From Zygnema cylindricum (Eukaryota > Streptophyta > Zygnematophyceae > Zygnematales > Zygnemataceae), in contig JBBHKE010002372.1 in assembly GCA_037447655.1 (NCBI GenBank), forward strand, positions 26,424 through 90,423: a stretch of 64,000 nt of DNA, read 5' to 3'. This document shows, piece after piece, positions 45,338 to 56,500 of this stretch. Every line of letters starts with the position of its first letter. Position 1 is the first letter of the stretch. The position numbers and the translations under genes are program-made. The notes under the pieces are model-generated. The model was not told the DNA's origin. It did no database searches and saw nothing but the letters and a program-made list of their open reading frames with translations.

Positions 45338-45643
45338 CATAGTTTAAAAGTAGGTGAAAGTAGGCCCATACAATATGCCTATTGTATGCAAAACATACAA
45401 TATGACCTTAAGACCCATATTGTATTCGTACCTATTCGGACCAATTAAAACATTCGGACCAAAAATTGAACCAATTAAAACATTCGGACCAAATAAAATT
45501 ATTTACACCGTCAGATTCAGACGATCGGACGGTCGCTGATCAAAGTAGCGATCTAAGAAGATCACATGGAAAGCCCATAACACAACTTACGATAAAGGCG
45601 CTGACCAAAGGCCTACCATAAAAACGCCTACTTTTGAACTATG
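45338..45643. mobile_element. M2 element copy b (hAT-like), TSD GTTTAATT
   Basis: 306 bp between CATAGTTTAAAAGTAGG and CCTACTTTTGAACTATG. Left duplication GTTTAATT is at 45330-45337. The right copy is GTTTA (45644-45648) plus ATT (46607-46609), split by M3 copy b. Confidence 0.88.
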
Positions 45644-45648
45644 GTTTA

Positions 45649-46603
45649 GGGTACGTCCCCATGTAAGCGATACTTTGAAAAATTATTTTGGACTGTAGTG
45701 AATTGTTCCGTACTACTTTGAAAAGCGTCCCTATGTGCGAAAATGAAATCGGAACTTTGAAATGAGACGGTTGTAGACGTAGGTACAATTTTGTGACGGT
45801 TGAAGAAGAATACGAAACTTCCGACAATTGGTGACGCCAACAAAAACAACGACGGTTGTAGACGTCTAGATTTTTCTAATTTTGTGACATGGCAGACGTT
45901 TAGGGTTTTGTGACATTGTGACGCCATGCTCACTTGTGACAACGTCGACGTCACAAAATTCAACAACTTTCGGCCATGGCTATCCGATTTCGTTTTTCCA
46001 ACTTTTCTCACTCGACTTGCCATAAAAATATACGCAAAGGCACTCAAAAAAATTATTTTTTAAATATATTTCATTTAATATCAGTATTGTCGTGCCTCAT
46101 TCTAAGAAATGAGAGATAAAAGCGATAGTGTGAGAGGGAGAGGGGAGAGGCGACGACGGCGCAAAATTCTGCAAAGGACCCATGAATGAAAGTGGAGGTC
46201 GGAGACCCCTGCAGATTTTTTCCGTACATGCTCGTGACGGGCAGGGAGAAAAATAGCGAGTGCTCTCCCTCGTCCTAAAATTTTACCACTCGTGTGGCGC
46301 GTGCGTGGACTGTTTTCCATTCGTTGTTTGGGCGGTACTTTCCATGAAATCAAGTCGCGAGGTGATTTTTGATGAAGTTTTTTGACGGGCTGGATTCTCT
46401 TGCCCGGGGGTCGAAAAAAGGAAAACGCCAAAATATGTTAACATGACGACAAACACGAAGTACATTCAAAGTATCGACTTGACGTTTGATGTACTTTTCA
46501 AGAATTGATCTTATTGTACGGCTAAAGTTTTTATCGTACGGAACTGCGTTTTGGGTCAAAACGACAGAATAAAGTCGATACTTTAATACATGGGGACGCA
46601 CCC
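45649..46603. mobile_element. M3 element copy b (Harbinger-like), TSD TTA
   Basis: 955 bp between GGGTACGTCCCCATGTA and its inverse (ACATGGGGACGCACCC), flanked by TTA at 45646-45648 and 46604-46606. It landed inside the right target duplication of M2 copy b. No transposase. Confidence 0.88.
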
Positions 46604-46666
46604 TTAATTCCCGGAACATTTGGTCGGACAGGCTGATTGTTGAATTTCATGACTGTCGTCGTTCAC

Positions 46667-47229
46667 TACACCGCCAATCGCTATTAGCGTAGTGTACGCT
46701 AATTCCGTCCCGCTTTTTTTTTTTTATTCTCCAATAGCGTAGCTTATTCTATTTTTTTCTTCACGCCATTTAGGGTTATTTTCCAAGTACCGTACAAAAC
46801 GAAAGTACATTGTCGTTTAAATAGTGTGGTGTACGGTAGATGTCAGACCATACAAAAACATACCTTTATAAGTAAAAAAGTACAATTAATTATGTTTAGT
46901 AGCCGCGGACGCATGAGAATGTGCGGTCTAAAAAGGGGATCAAATCGGGTTGTCAAATATCACGTTCGCATATATTTGTCCAACAACCACGTTTCGACTG
47001 TGTGAACGTACGATTTGTGTACGATTTGTCAGATTTTGTACAAATACCTATATTATTGTAAGCATGTTTGCGACCGACATTTGTTTTTTTCAAAGACCCA
47101 AACTAGAATTATTGAACAATTAGAATGTATGTTTTTTTTCAAAATTTTCAAATTCTTAATTAGCGTAAACCACGGTAATTATTCCTATAAGCTAAAGAAA
47201 CTTCTACACTAATAGCGATTGGCGGTGTA
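46667..47229. mobile_element. N2 element, M1-type ends, 563 bp
   Basis: TACACCGCCAATCGCTATTAG at 46667 (preceded by CAC, giving CACTACACCG) and inverse at 47229. AT-rich interior with GTACAAAA words. N3 follows after CTG. Confidence 0.85.
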
Positions 47230-47232
47230 CTG

Positions 47233-47776
47233 TACACCGCGAATCGTTATTAGTGTCAAAGTCAATAATTTGGGTTCTTAAAATTTTGATTTTTTTCCTC
47301 AAATAGGATACATGATTTTATTTTTTCCTAAACGCAAATTAAGGTACCGTACAAAATAGCGTAAAGAACGAAAGTACAATAAGATCTTAATAGTGTGGTG
47401 CACGGTCGATATCAGACCGTACATAAATGTACCTTTTCAAGTGAAAAATTCACAAAAAATGAATTAAATCAGACGCGCACGCATAGGAACGTGCGCTCAA
47501 AAAACCGGATTATTTTGACACGTAAATTAGTCTGACATGTACGGATATTTAAATTTCACGATGGCGTACGATTTCTAATATTTTGTACGGATACATATAT
47601 TAATGTATATAATCGTATGGCGAATATACCATTTTTGCTGTTCCCAAATCAGCATTAACGCCGAAATTAGAATACACCTTTTTTTTATTAAATTTCAAAT
47701 TATTAATTAGCATCAATTACGGTAAATTTTCTTCAACACTATTTAAACTTTGACACTAATAACGATTCGCGGTGTA
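47233..47776. mobile_element. N3 element, M1-type ends, 544 bp
   Basis: TACACCGCGAATCGTTATTAG at 47233 and inverse at 47776. Interior is similar in plan to N2 (a REACH of TTTTTTCCTCAAATAGG-like sequence, GTGTGGTG(C/T)ACGGTCGAT) but diverged. Only three bases separate it from N2. Confidence 0.85.
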
Positions 47777-48139
47777 CCTCGGCAAATTGTAACCGGTGGC
47801 ATGCAATGAATGTAAACCTAACGGAGTGGCCGTCGAATTCTGACCTCTTCTGCACGCAGATTGTACTGTTGAAACCGGATTGTTATCTTGACATTGTACG
47901 GCGGTGCTTGAGCACAACTTTACGACTATCAACTCCCTATTTGAAAAGGGAATTGATAATGACAGTGACTGTTTTGGTTGCGGACAGTCACTTACGTCAT
48001 TTGGTCAAAAAATGTACGTTTGAAGTACACACAGGTACAAATAAAGCACCGTTGAGTACAAATTTGACGGTGTACGGCTGCGGATTTTCTCGTTTTTTTC
48101 TAAGTTATGAAGGAAAACGACACGAAATAACTGTAACTT

Positions 48140-48844
48140 TACCACATGCGAAAATACCCTAAGGGTTTTTTCCTGTCGTTTTGCCGTAAAACTTAGCGCC
48201 GTACTGCCTAAGTTGCAACCGTACGAAGGAATCACAAATTTGTAGAGTACAATTTGCGTCATCCCTGAACTTAGGATGTACGAAAAGTTGTCGTCTTGTG
48301 CTTTTCGACCCACTTCGACGACAAAAAACGTCATCTTCAACCTTATCTTTAAAACACATGCGCGATGTGATTTAAAATTAGGTTTTTTCGATTGACAAAA
48401 AGGAACATATTTTCGCGCGTGCCGTAAATTTCGACAAAAATCCTACGATTTCCAAGGACAAAGAAAAGTACATAGTTCGCTATGTTTTGTCCGTTTCCGT
48501 TATAATACGACAAAGATAGGTGGATTTGTCCGTTTTCGTCTAGTACGGATTTTTTTTTTGCCGGGGTCTTCAAATTCCGATGCCATTTCACGTCGACCGG
48601 ACAGGAGACGCGAAGGCAAAGCGCCTCATCTTCGACCGTGAAATTGCACAGGCTGGAAGGCGGTACGTCTACAATGTCACGGTAAGACATGCGACGTCAC
48701 ACGCAGGTACAAAAAATATCGTGCGACCACAGATTGTCGACGTTGACAACCGTCACAGGTATTGTCGACGTATACAATCGTCACAAGCGTAAGTTACGAT
48801 TTCGTCATTACAGACATAGGGACACTTGAAAACCGGGTCCGGCG
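48140..48844. mobile_element. M3 element copy c, inverted and cut by the gap
   Basis: Reverse-complement counterpart of M3 copy a: AAGGGTTTTTT, GTAAAACTTAG.GCCG, GTTGTCGTCTTGTGCTTTTCGACCCA, and CTTGAAAACCGGGTCCGGCG at the gap edge. The far TIR is lost in the gap or missing. Confidence 0.7.
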
Positions 48845-48854
48845 NNNNNNNNNN
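48845..48854. other. Assembly gap (10 N)
   Basis: Ten N between M3 copy c and an AT microsatellite. The true gap length is unknown; it is typical of an assembly break at low-complexity sequence. Confidence 0.95.

Positions 48855-48936
<82 letters not shown>
48855..48936. repeat. (AT)n microsatellite
   Basis: About 41 uninterrupted AT units directly after the gap. Confidence 0.98.
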
Positions 48937-48939
<3 letters not shown>

Positions 48940-48941
48940 TA

Positions 48942-49485
48942 TGTTTGTAATGTTAGTCAGCCTTTGAGCTGATAATGATGTTCAGCAACTTTCTTGGTAT
49001 TTAGACTAAGTTGGTTGATTGAAAAAAACAAAAAAAAATCAAAGTACCAATGTAATCTAATAAACAAATATTATGAATGTAAACAAGTGTTTGTAATGTT
49101 GGTCAGCCTCTGAGTTGATAGTGATGTTTATGCATTCTTATAAGTCTTAAGACTAAGTTTGTTGATCACAAAAAAAGAAAAAGAAAAAGAAAAACAAAGT
49201 ACTCAAAGTAATCAATCTCATATAATAAACAACGAAAATTATAAATATTAACTGATTGTAATGTTAGTCAACCTTTGAGCTGATAATGATGTTTATGCAA
49301 CCATCTTGGTCTTTGACTAAGGTGCTTGATCGAAAACAAAAAGTGTTTAAAGTAATCAATATATTTTTCCTATCAAAAAATTTAAAAGAAAATACGTGGT
49401 TGTAGTGTTAGTCAGCCATCAAGCTGATAATGACGTTGTTCCAACTTTTTGGGTCTTTGGACTAAGTTGGTTGAATCCTAGTTAA
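48942..49485 (+). repeat. Four tandem copies of a 145-165-bp unit
   Basis: Units start at 48942, 49088, 49253 and 49397 with TG.TTGTA(A/G)TGTT(A/G)GTCA(G/A)CC, then (G)AGCTGATAATGA(T/C)GTT and GACTAAG(T/G)T(G/T)(G/C)TTGAT. A-rich spacers differ in length. The last copy is partial. Confidence 0.9.
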
Positions 49486-49784
49486 GTCTGACATTTTTTC
49501 TTTTTTTCTTATTTTTTTCATTTGTTTCTTTTGTTTTTGTCATGTGATAAAGGTTGTATTGCGATTATTTATTTTGTTTGATTTTTTTGTTGTTTTCTTC
49601 TTCTGTCGTGTGATTTAATTTAGTATGTCGTTTCATTGTTTCATGTCGTTTTAGTAGACAATTGTTCCCCTATATGGTTTTCATTTATATGTATTGATAA
49701 CTCGACATTTTAGCGCGAAGTCGAGTTTGTCTGGCCATTTTTCATATCATTACAACATATATGTCTCATCCGCATAAAACGCAC

Positions 49785-50212
49785 GCATGAAATGCCCAAA
49801 AATAATGATTATGCGTATGAAACAAAAATCAAAACTTTATAAAGTGCATTGACTGATTTTGGCTTTATAATAAAATATTAAAATATAAAAACATCAAAAA
49901 AAATACTACTTCAACTCAATAAAATTTATTTTTGTTTTACGTTAATACGCATACTTTTTAATTAGCGTTAGCTTCTTTAACTTCGACTGCTTCTTAAAAG
50001 TGGAATGTACGAATTGTGTCTGTTCGTACAAAAACTATTCATTAATTTGTACTGACGAACAAAATAAGTGTCAAGTAATGGCGTCGACAAGGGAAATTGA
50101 GTGCCTCGCCACGAAAATTGGTACTCAGATATCATTCCAAGTTATAAAGGCGGTGGAAAATCACAATAACCTGTTCGCACATGTTCGAAAAATATGTGAA
50201 CACAAACTATAG
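49785..50212 (+). pseudogene. P-family repeat, copy 2 (longest open frame)
   Basis: The noncoding 5' part matches 42730-42870. From 50000 a frame gives MECTNCVCSYKNYSL, EQNKCQVMASTREIECLATK, SFQVIKAVENHNNLFAHVRK and a stop, collinear with copy 1. Contains several Cys. No known domain recognised. Confidence 0.45.
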
Positions 50213-50279
50213 TTTTTGTTTAATTAACGTTAATTGCTCCGTTTTTAACTTTCTCAAAAAATAAATAGTGTAGTGTAAA

Positions 50280-50475
50280 AAATGGACCAGTTCGTCCGAA
50301 AACTGCTCATTATTGAACATACGTACAGAATAAGCGTCAGATAAAGGCGTCGTCACAAGAAATTGAGTGCGTCGGCACGAAAAAGCGCACTTGGATTTGA
50401 ATCCCATTTATGAAGATGAGGGAGAATTGCGATAACTTGTTCTCACATGTTCAAGCGTCGAACATGTGAACATAG
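50280..50475 (+). pseudogene. P-family repeat, copy 3
   Basis: Same DNA block (GCGTCG.C..G..AAATTGAGTGCGTCG.CACG) with stops in the shared frame; EIECVGTKK and DNLFSHVQASNM are still readable. Confidence 0.5.
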
Positions 50476-50518
50476 ACTATTGCTGCTACATCCAAATTTG
50501 TGTTAGGTGTGTATAAAG

Positions 50519-51494
50519 TACATCGCGAATTGTCATTAGAGTTATAAACTCTAATTCGGTCGCCCTAAATTTCGACTCTATCACATTAAATAGAGTTCGT
50601 AATTCTAAATTATCCTTTATACTAATTAAGGTACGCTTTAATTAACATCTAATAATTCTAATATACTGCCGTTTGAAAAAGTGTAGGGTACGGTCGGTGT
50701 CCGACTGTACAGATCATAGTTCAAAAGTAGGCGTTTATATTGGTCTTTGTCGGCACCTTCATCGTAAAGTGTTATGGGTTTCATGTCATCGTCTTAAGTC
50801 CTTACGGATCATGACCGTCCATCGTCCAAATCTGCTTTAATAAAGTTCTCAAAACTCACAAAAATTTTTTGTCCGTTTTTTTTTCAAATTTGACATGACG
50901 TTTAATTCCTCATCACGGGAATCGGACCCTGTTAATATTTTATTTCATTTTGGTCATACAATATGGTTCTTAAGGGTATATTCTATTTTTTGCGTACAAT
51001 AGGCATATTATATGGGTGTACTTTCACCTACTTTTGAACTATGGTACAGATTGTAGTGATGCGTTAGCAACAAATTCGCGGTATAGTGTACGGTTAACGA
51101 GGCGTGATGTGACGCGATCGCACGCGCCAAAATTAAAAGAACAATACTGTACGTAAGATATATGTATGAGTATTAAATTATAAAATACTTAATATAAAAT
51201 TTATACTTATATAACGTTAATACTTATATAAATAATATTAAATATAACAATATATTAATATAATTGAATTATTAATTATTATTTCACGTGCGAGCGCAAT
51301 TCTGTTAAATCATTATTTACACCTTTTTACAATTTTTTATAGCGAACCTATATTAGATTTTTTTACTCTAATTAAACCTTACCTTAAATTGTATAATGAA
51401 AAACTTAAATTCATTTACTCTATTTAACGTGAGAGACTCGAAAATTAGGGCGACCGAATTAGCGTTATCTACTGTAATGACGATTCGGGGTATA
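50519..51494. mobile_element. N4 element, M1-type ends, with M2 nested inside
   Basis: Left end TACATCGCGAATTGTCATTAG plus CTCTAATTCGGTCGCCCTAAATTT; right end is the inverse (AAATTAGGGCGACCGAATTAG ... CGATTCGGGGTATA). 976 bp, of which 337 are the M2 copy and its target duplication. Confidence 0.8.
50715..51043. mobile_element. M2 element copy c (hAT-like), TSD GTACAGAT
   Basis: 329 bp between CATAGTTCAAAAGTAGG and its inverse. The perfect 8-bp duplication GTACAGAT is at 50707-50714 and 51044-51051. Confidence 0.92.
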
Positions 51495-51822
51495 GTGTAC
51501 GGTCAACGTGGCGTGATGTGACGGGATCGCATGCGCCAAAATTAAAATTACGATACTGTACGTTACTGTACCGGTATTGATAACACGACACATCGTACGT
51601 CACGCCAACACTTAAATTACGGTAGTGTACGGATTTTCCTAACACGACAAAGTGGTGTGATGTGACGGGATCGCTCACGCAAAAATTGAAGGTACGATAT
51701 TGTACATTACTCTACCGAAATTGATAACACGACATTTTGCGCGATAACACGCGGAATAAAAAAAATAGGATTGTACCACGTGTCTCTTTTCAGTACATCA
51801 AAATTGGTACATGACAAAGCCA

Positions 51823-51985
51823 GTCAAAACTCAAATCACTCAACGCCTCACGATCTTACACAAAAACAATCGACGATCAATTATCGTTGTCACCAGAGAC
51901 GCCAATCAAAACTCAAAACACTCAACGGCTCACGAGCTTACACAAAAAACATCGACGATCAGTTATCGTTGTCACCAGAGACGAA
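51823..51985. repeat. 83-bp tandem duplication
   Basis: TCAAAACTCAAA(T/A)CACTCAACG at 51823 recurs at 51906; both copies end GTTGTCACCAGAGACG. Confidence 0.9.
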
Positions 51986-52273
51986 TGCGACTACATTGCT
52001 TTTACCCTACTTCTATATAGCGCAATATTTTGAGGAAGGTCGTTTGTACGGTTTTCCGAGAACTTCCGAAATCTACAAAGTCGGTGCTCGGAAAGCCGTA
52101 CATTATTCGAACGTCCGTCTGTTGCGGAAGTGATTTTTTTTCCGGTGGGAATAGGCTATCAATCGACCCGGTCTGTAGAGTTGGCCGTACAATTACAGAA
52201 ACGTATGATGTAACTTCACCCTTATGCTTGATTATGAATTAAAAATTTGAAACTTTTTACGAATTCAAATGCT

Positions 52274-52303
52274 TCCGACCAACCGGATTCGAACAAGTGA
52301 CCT
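52274..52303 (-). pseudogene. tRNA-Tyr 3' fragment
   Basis: TCCGACCAACCGGATTCGAA followed by CAAGTGACCTAA matches the 3' acceptor and T-arm of the tRNA-Tyr gene 147 bp away, then diverges. The anticodon and 5' half are absent. Confidence 0.7.
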
Positions 52304-52420
52304 AAACAATCAATTCAATACCTTTCAATTTAATTTCAGTTATTGGCATAACCAAAGAAAAACTTGGGCAACATTTAAAACTTTTTGTGAATTGCACGCA
52401 TCGCCGTCAGTATGAGCGAC

Positions 52421-52502
52421 TCCGACCAACCGGATTCGAACCAGTGACCTAAGGATTGCACAACTCTACAGTCCTCCGCTCTACCAACTGAGCTATGGTC
52501 GG
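52421..52502 (-). tRNA. trnY-GUA: tRNA-Tyr (GTA) with a 9-nt intron
   Basis: Minus strand. Acceptor CCGACCA pairs with TGGTCGG, discriminator A. D-arm contains TAGCTCAGTTGG (A-box). Anticodon stem GAGGA/TCCTT encloses CTGTAG, then AGTTGTGCA, then A, placing an intron one base after the GTA anticodon, the standard site for nuclear tRNA introns. T-arm has GGTTCGAATCC (perfect B-box). Mature length is 73 nt, the normal size. It supplies tyrosine to cytosolic translation; transcription by RNA polymerase III from the internal boxes is expected. The intron is short for a plant tRNA-Tyr, from memory. Confidence 0.93.
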
Positions 52503-52965
52503 ATGGTTGCTTCATCGAGTTGTACATAATAAATAATGAATTACTGATAAAAATATCGTGAACAACCAGAGTTGGCTTACGTTACTCCTCTTTTATGACA
52601 AGAGCAGAGGACCAGAGGCATTTTTTTTTTGTTTTCAGTCATCCGATTAATCATTGTGAATTTGTCATGAAAACCAATAACTTAAAGGTGTCAACACTAC
52701 TAAACATCTCAAGCTTAGTAGGCTAGGGTACAAAGGGAGGTCAAACAAATAGAAGCATTCGAGCACAGGAGTCAATAGAAAAAAAACGTTGGAAAGCTCG
52801 AAGCCTCAAATCCTGACTGAACTCTGCAGTTTGAATTCTCTCTGTAAAATCTGAACTGGACACCTAATCTATTCTGAGTTGTCAAACCCCTACTACTTAT
52901 CGTGTGGCAAATTACGTATTTCGCTAATTGTCGGCGACTCTAAAATACGAGTAACGCTGGAGCAT
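52503..52965. other. No gene seen
   Basis: Spacer between tRNA-Tyr (its 5' flank) and M1 copy g; nothing recognisable. Confidence 0.6.
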
Positions 52966-53174
52966 AGTATACTGTGTATAGCTATTAGCGCTGATATTTT
53001 TTGCCACTATCATTCTCCGTGCACACATGTCCAATTTTCAGTTGGAGAAATGCCAATCGGAAGGTGAGAATTTTGCCATTCAGTGTAACCGTCGGATTAA
53101 CAGTCCGACAAGTATGCACGGGGAAAAGTGCTTTGACTGGAGAAAAAAAAACGTCAACACTAGTAGCGGTACAG
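52966..53174. repeat. M1 MITE copy g
   Basis: Diverged copy about 400 bp upstream of the NAP1 start: AGTATACTGTGTATAGCTATTAG at the left; GTCGGATTAACAGTCCGACAAGT core; ends ACTAGTAGCGGTACAG. Confidence 0.75.
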
Positions 53175-53575
53175 ACTGAACTGAATATTTATTTTAACGA
53201 TTCTCTTCCACGAGTTCAGCGAAGCAATTGTGTATATGCCATTTTCGCCCGTGTGTAACCGCCCTAACTCTGACAGGTACAATCGCCGCCCTTCGTAGAA
53301 TAAAAAATAGGAAAAGGTGCAAATTTGAATTCACATACAATATACTGTAGTTCTCTTTAACGCTATGATACCGTATTTCAGTGGCTGAATATACCTGCCT
53401 TATTTTGCCACTGGGTTCTCTGCCACAAGTTTTTCTGAAGGTTGAAGGTTTTGCAGTTTTGCAAACTTTGGCAGGGTTTTAGCTCACTATTACAGAGATT
53501 CCTCGTAGAAAACCTTCAAAACCTTGAAGTAAAGAGGTTTAATATTATTCGCTCGTTTTATTTTGTTTGGCCTTC
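53175..53575 (+). promoter_or_regulatory. Upstream region and probable 5' UTR of NAP1
   Basis: No gene between the M1 copy and the ATG. Contains TTTTTCTGAAGG.TTGAAGG and CTTCAAAACCTTGAAG repeats around 53430-53525. No clear TATA box. The transcription start is not determined. Confidence 0.4.
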
Positions 53576-56500
53576 ATGAGCAGGGAAGGAGAGTCTGACC
53601 AACCTAATAGTATTCCTCCTGATTCTACTATCACTATGTCAGATCTTACTGCAGCTATCCCTGCTTTGGAAGGTGAATAACCTTTCACTTTCCCTTTTTA
53701 TATTTTTTCAGATTCTAATTTTATATCTTTACACGTTTCTTTTTTTTGTATCCTTATTCAGTTTCAATTCGAATCACTTTAGGTTTTAAATTCAATGGCA
53801 GTATTAGTTTCCCTTCTTGAAGTAGGCTTTAATGTACATAAATGTACGATCAGTGTACTACGTGTCTGTTTTCAGATCAGTTCCAGATACAAGGTCGTGT
53901 TGTAATTTTCAAATAAAGCTTTAGTTTTGTCAGGGTTCGATTACAATACATTCATGAAAGAATTAGGGTTTGATAAATCTTGATCACTTGTATGTTATTT
54001 TTGTCTTTTGGTCGATGGATGAGAAGATGAAGATTTAAGGCCCCGCTTTTTCTCTTATTTTTTGTGCACTATTTGTGTATATCTCATATCATAATCTTGT
54101 GTTGCACATGATTTTTGGAAATGAAAACAGCAACCTTTCATATGAGAAGAGGGAGAGTGAGAAAGTGGAAGAGAGATTTCGTGAATCGTCATTGCTGTTA
54201 AATGGTAGAGATATGATGAAATGGATTTGTTTTCCTTAACTTTTCTTGGAGATCTTTCATTTTTTGTTTCCAGTCTTACCCTGCTTTGAATGTCTTTTTC
54301 TGTCCTTAATAGTCTTATAGAAAAACCAACATGTTTTATGTTTTTTCCTTTCCTGATTGTCTTTTAGGAAATCATAAGGACTATATTCACGTGCTTCCAT
54401 TTGTCTTTTTTTTTTCTCCCATCTCTTTTTTTGCAGGAATGAGCACAGCTGATCGAGAAGCAATGACGTCAAGAATTCAGGTATGATTTAAACAAAACAA
54501 AAACAAATAAAATGAATATTTTAAATTTTGTAGAATTTTTTTCTCTCTTTTGTTTTCTGCAAAGTCTTTTGCCATTAATAGGGTCCACAGTAATTCAAGA
54601 ATGTCAGTCATGATGCTGTTCTTTGTCATCACGACTGAGAATTTTTTCGGATGTGGTTGTCAATGCTAGCAAAGGATCTAGATTGACAAGATATAATATT
54701 GGCACTAAAAAACTGGTGGACCTGATGTTGTTTCATTGGTTACACTTTTCTGCTCTTCAGTATGATCACCTGTTTAATATGACACTTTTTCAGCTTCAGC
54801 TTTTGTGTATTCCTGGATTTTTCGTGCATTAAGATGATTTTTCTTTTGGATATTCCCGGATTATTCTTGCATTAAGAGCATTTTTTAAATTTTGGCTGAT
54901 TCTACGTTTTTTTATCTTTTAACAGGCAACTTTGGAATCACTTTCTAGAGGACCTTCACCATATGTCGAATCTCTCCCTCCAAAGATTAGAACCCGTGTG
55001 GAAGCCCTCCAAGAGCTTCAGGTCTCTCTTTTTCTCTCTCTCTCTCTCTCTCCCTCTCTCTCTTTCTCTCTCTCTCTCCTGATCTCTCTTGGTCCCTCTC
55101 GGTTCTGTGATCAAGCTATGAACTGGTTCTCGGTAGTTTTTACGTCTGCTTTCTCTGGTTCTCTTTGTCTCTGTTTGTCTTTTATTTGTGGCCTTAGCAG
55201 TGGATATTGTTCAGTTTTTGTTCTAGTATGGTATCAGGAAGGTACTGTAATTATTCTAGAAAATGAACATTGCAGTCTAAAATAGCAAAAAATGGTCGAT
55301 ATTGTGGTGACATTATGAAAATGATATAACATATGGTTGTTACTATGGTGGGTATCGTTTGGACATTGTAGCAGTAGCATAGTATACGGTTGTTTTATGG
55401 TGGATGTCATATGGACATTGCAATTATGACAGTGTACAGTTGTTCTAATGGTTGATATTGTACGGACATTGTTAAAATCATGTGGATATTCTTTTGACAT
55501 TTTAGCAATGACATAATATACGGTTGAACTTATGTACCATTTTGCAGAAAGAACATGATGAGTTAGAGGCAAAGTTTTTTGAGGAGAAGGCGGCTTTGGA
55601 GGCTAAGTATCAGAAGCTTTATGATCCACTATATACAAAGGTAGGTGTTTATGTACAAACTTTTGATCACAAATTGGGACTTAGTTCAATTCAGTTGACT
55701 ATCATTTTCTATACAAATTTCATTTTGTCTGCAAGATTGAAAAGCTCATTGGTGTTCTTTTGAGACCAAACTTTCATTTTCTTTCCTTTTTTTATAATTT
55801 TTTTGCTGAGATTTCTAATGTTTTCTTTTCATCAGTTTTCCTTTGAGACTTGAGTTTTCTTTTTTTTTTCCTTTTAGGAAAATTTTGCTAAGACTTATTA
55901 AAATCTTTGAATACCTTTTGGTACAGCGTTCAGATATTGTGAACGGGGTGACAGAACCAGCGGCAGTGGAATCTTCTGGAGACGATTTAGGCTCAGAGGC
56001 AACATCTGCAGAAGAAGGTAAAGAAAAAAAATAATTAAAAAAAAAAAATGGCTGACAGACTGACTATAAATTGTTTGTACGACACATAGTACACATGGTT
56101 CGTCTGGAACATTGTATCATGCTTTAACTGCAGAATGATGTTAAGGAAAAGCCCCTAAAAATCTGACGACAGCTTCTTTACAAACTTACTAAGTTGTGTC
56201 TCGTCTGAGACATTTTAGCATGCTTTTACTGCAGCAAATTCTCTAATATGTTGTTTATAGAACAAGTGGTTGAACTGGACGATGATCAATTCAACAGACA
56301 TACTGATAGCTTGCTCATAGTACACATGGTTCATCTGGAATTTTGCATAAGCCCTTAAAAAACCAACTTTGTAACTGACGAAACACCTGTTTGATGATGC
56401 AAGTGGTTCATTTGGAACTTTGTGTCGTGTTTTTACTGTTTAAGAGATTTAATGTATAGTAGGTTGCCTAATGCGGTGGTTTTAGTTTCTCTATTGGTGA

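Larger units (their letters stand above)
51495..52420. other. No gene; small repeats and a partial tRNA-Tyr copy
   Basis: A GTGTACGG..AACG.GGCGTGATGTGACG block recurs at about 51081, 51494 and 51650. An 83-bp tandem duplication starts at 51823 and 51906. A tRNA-Tyr 3' fragment lies at 52274-52303. No protein gene seen. Confidence 0.65.
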
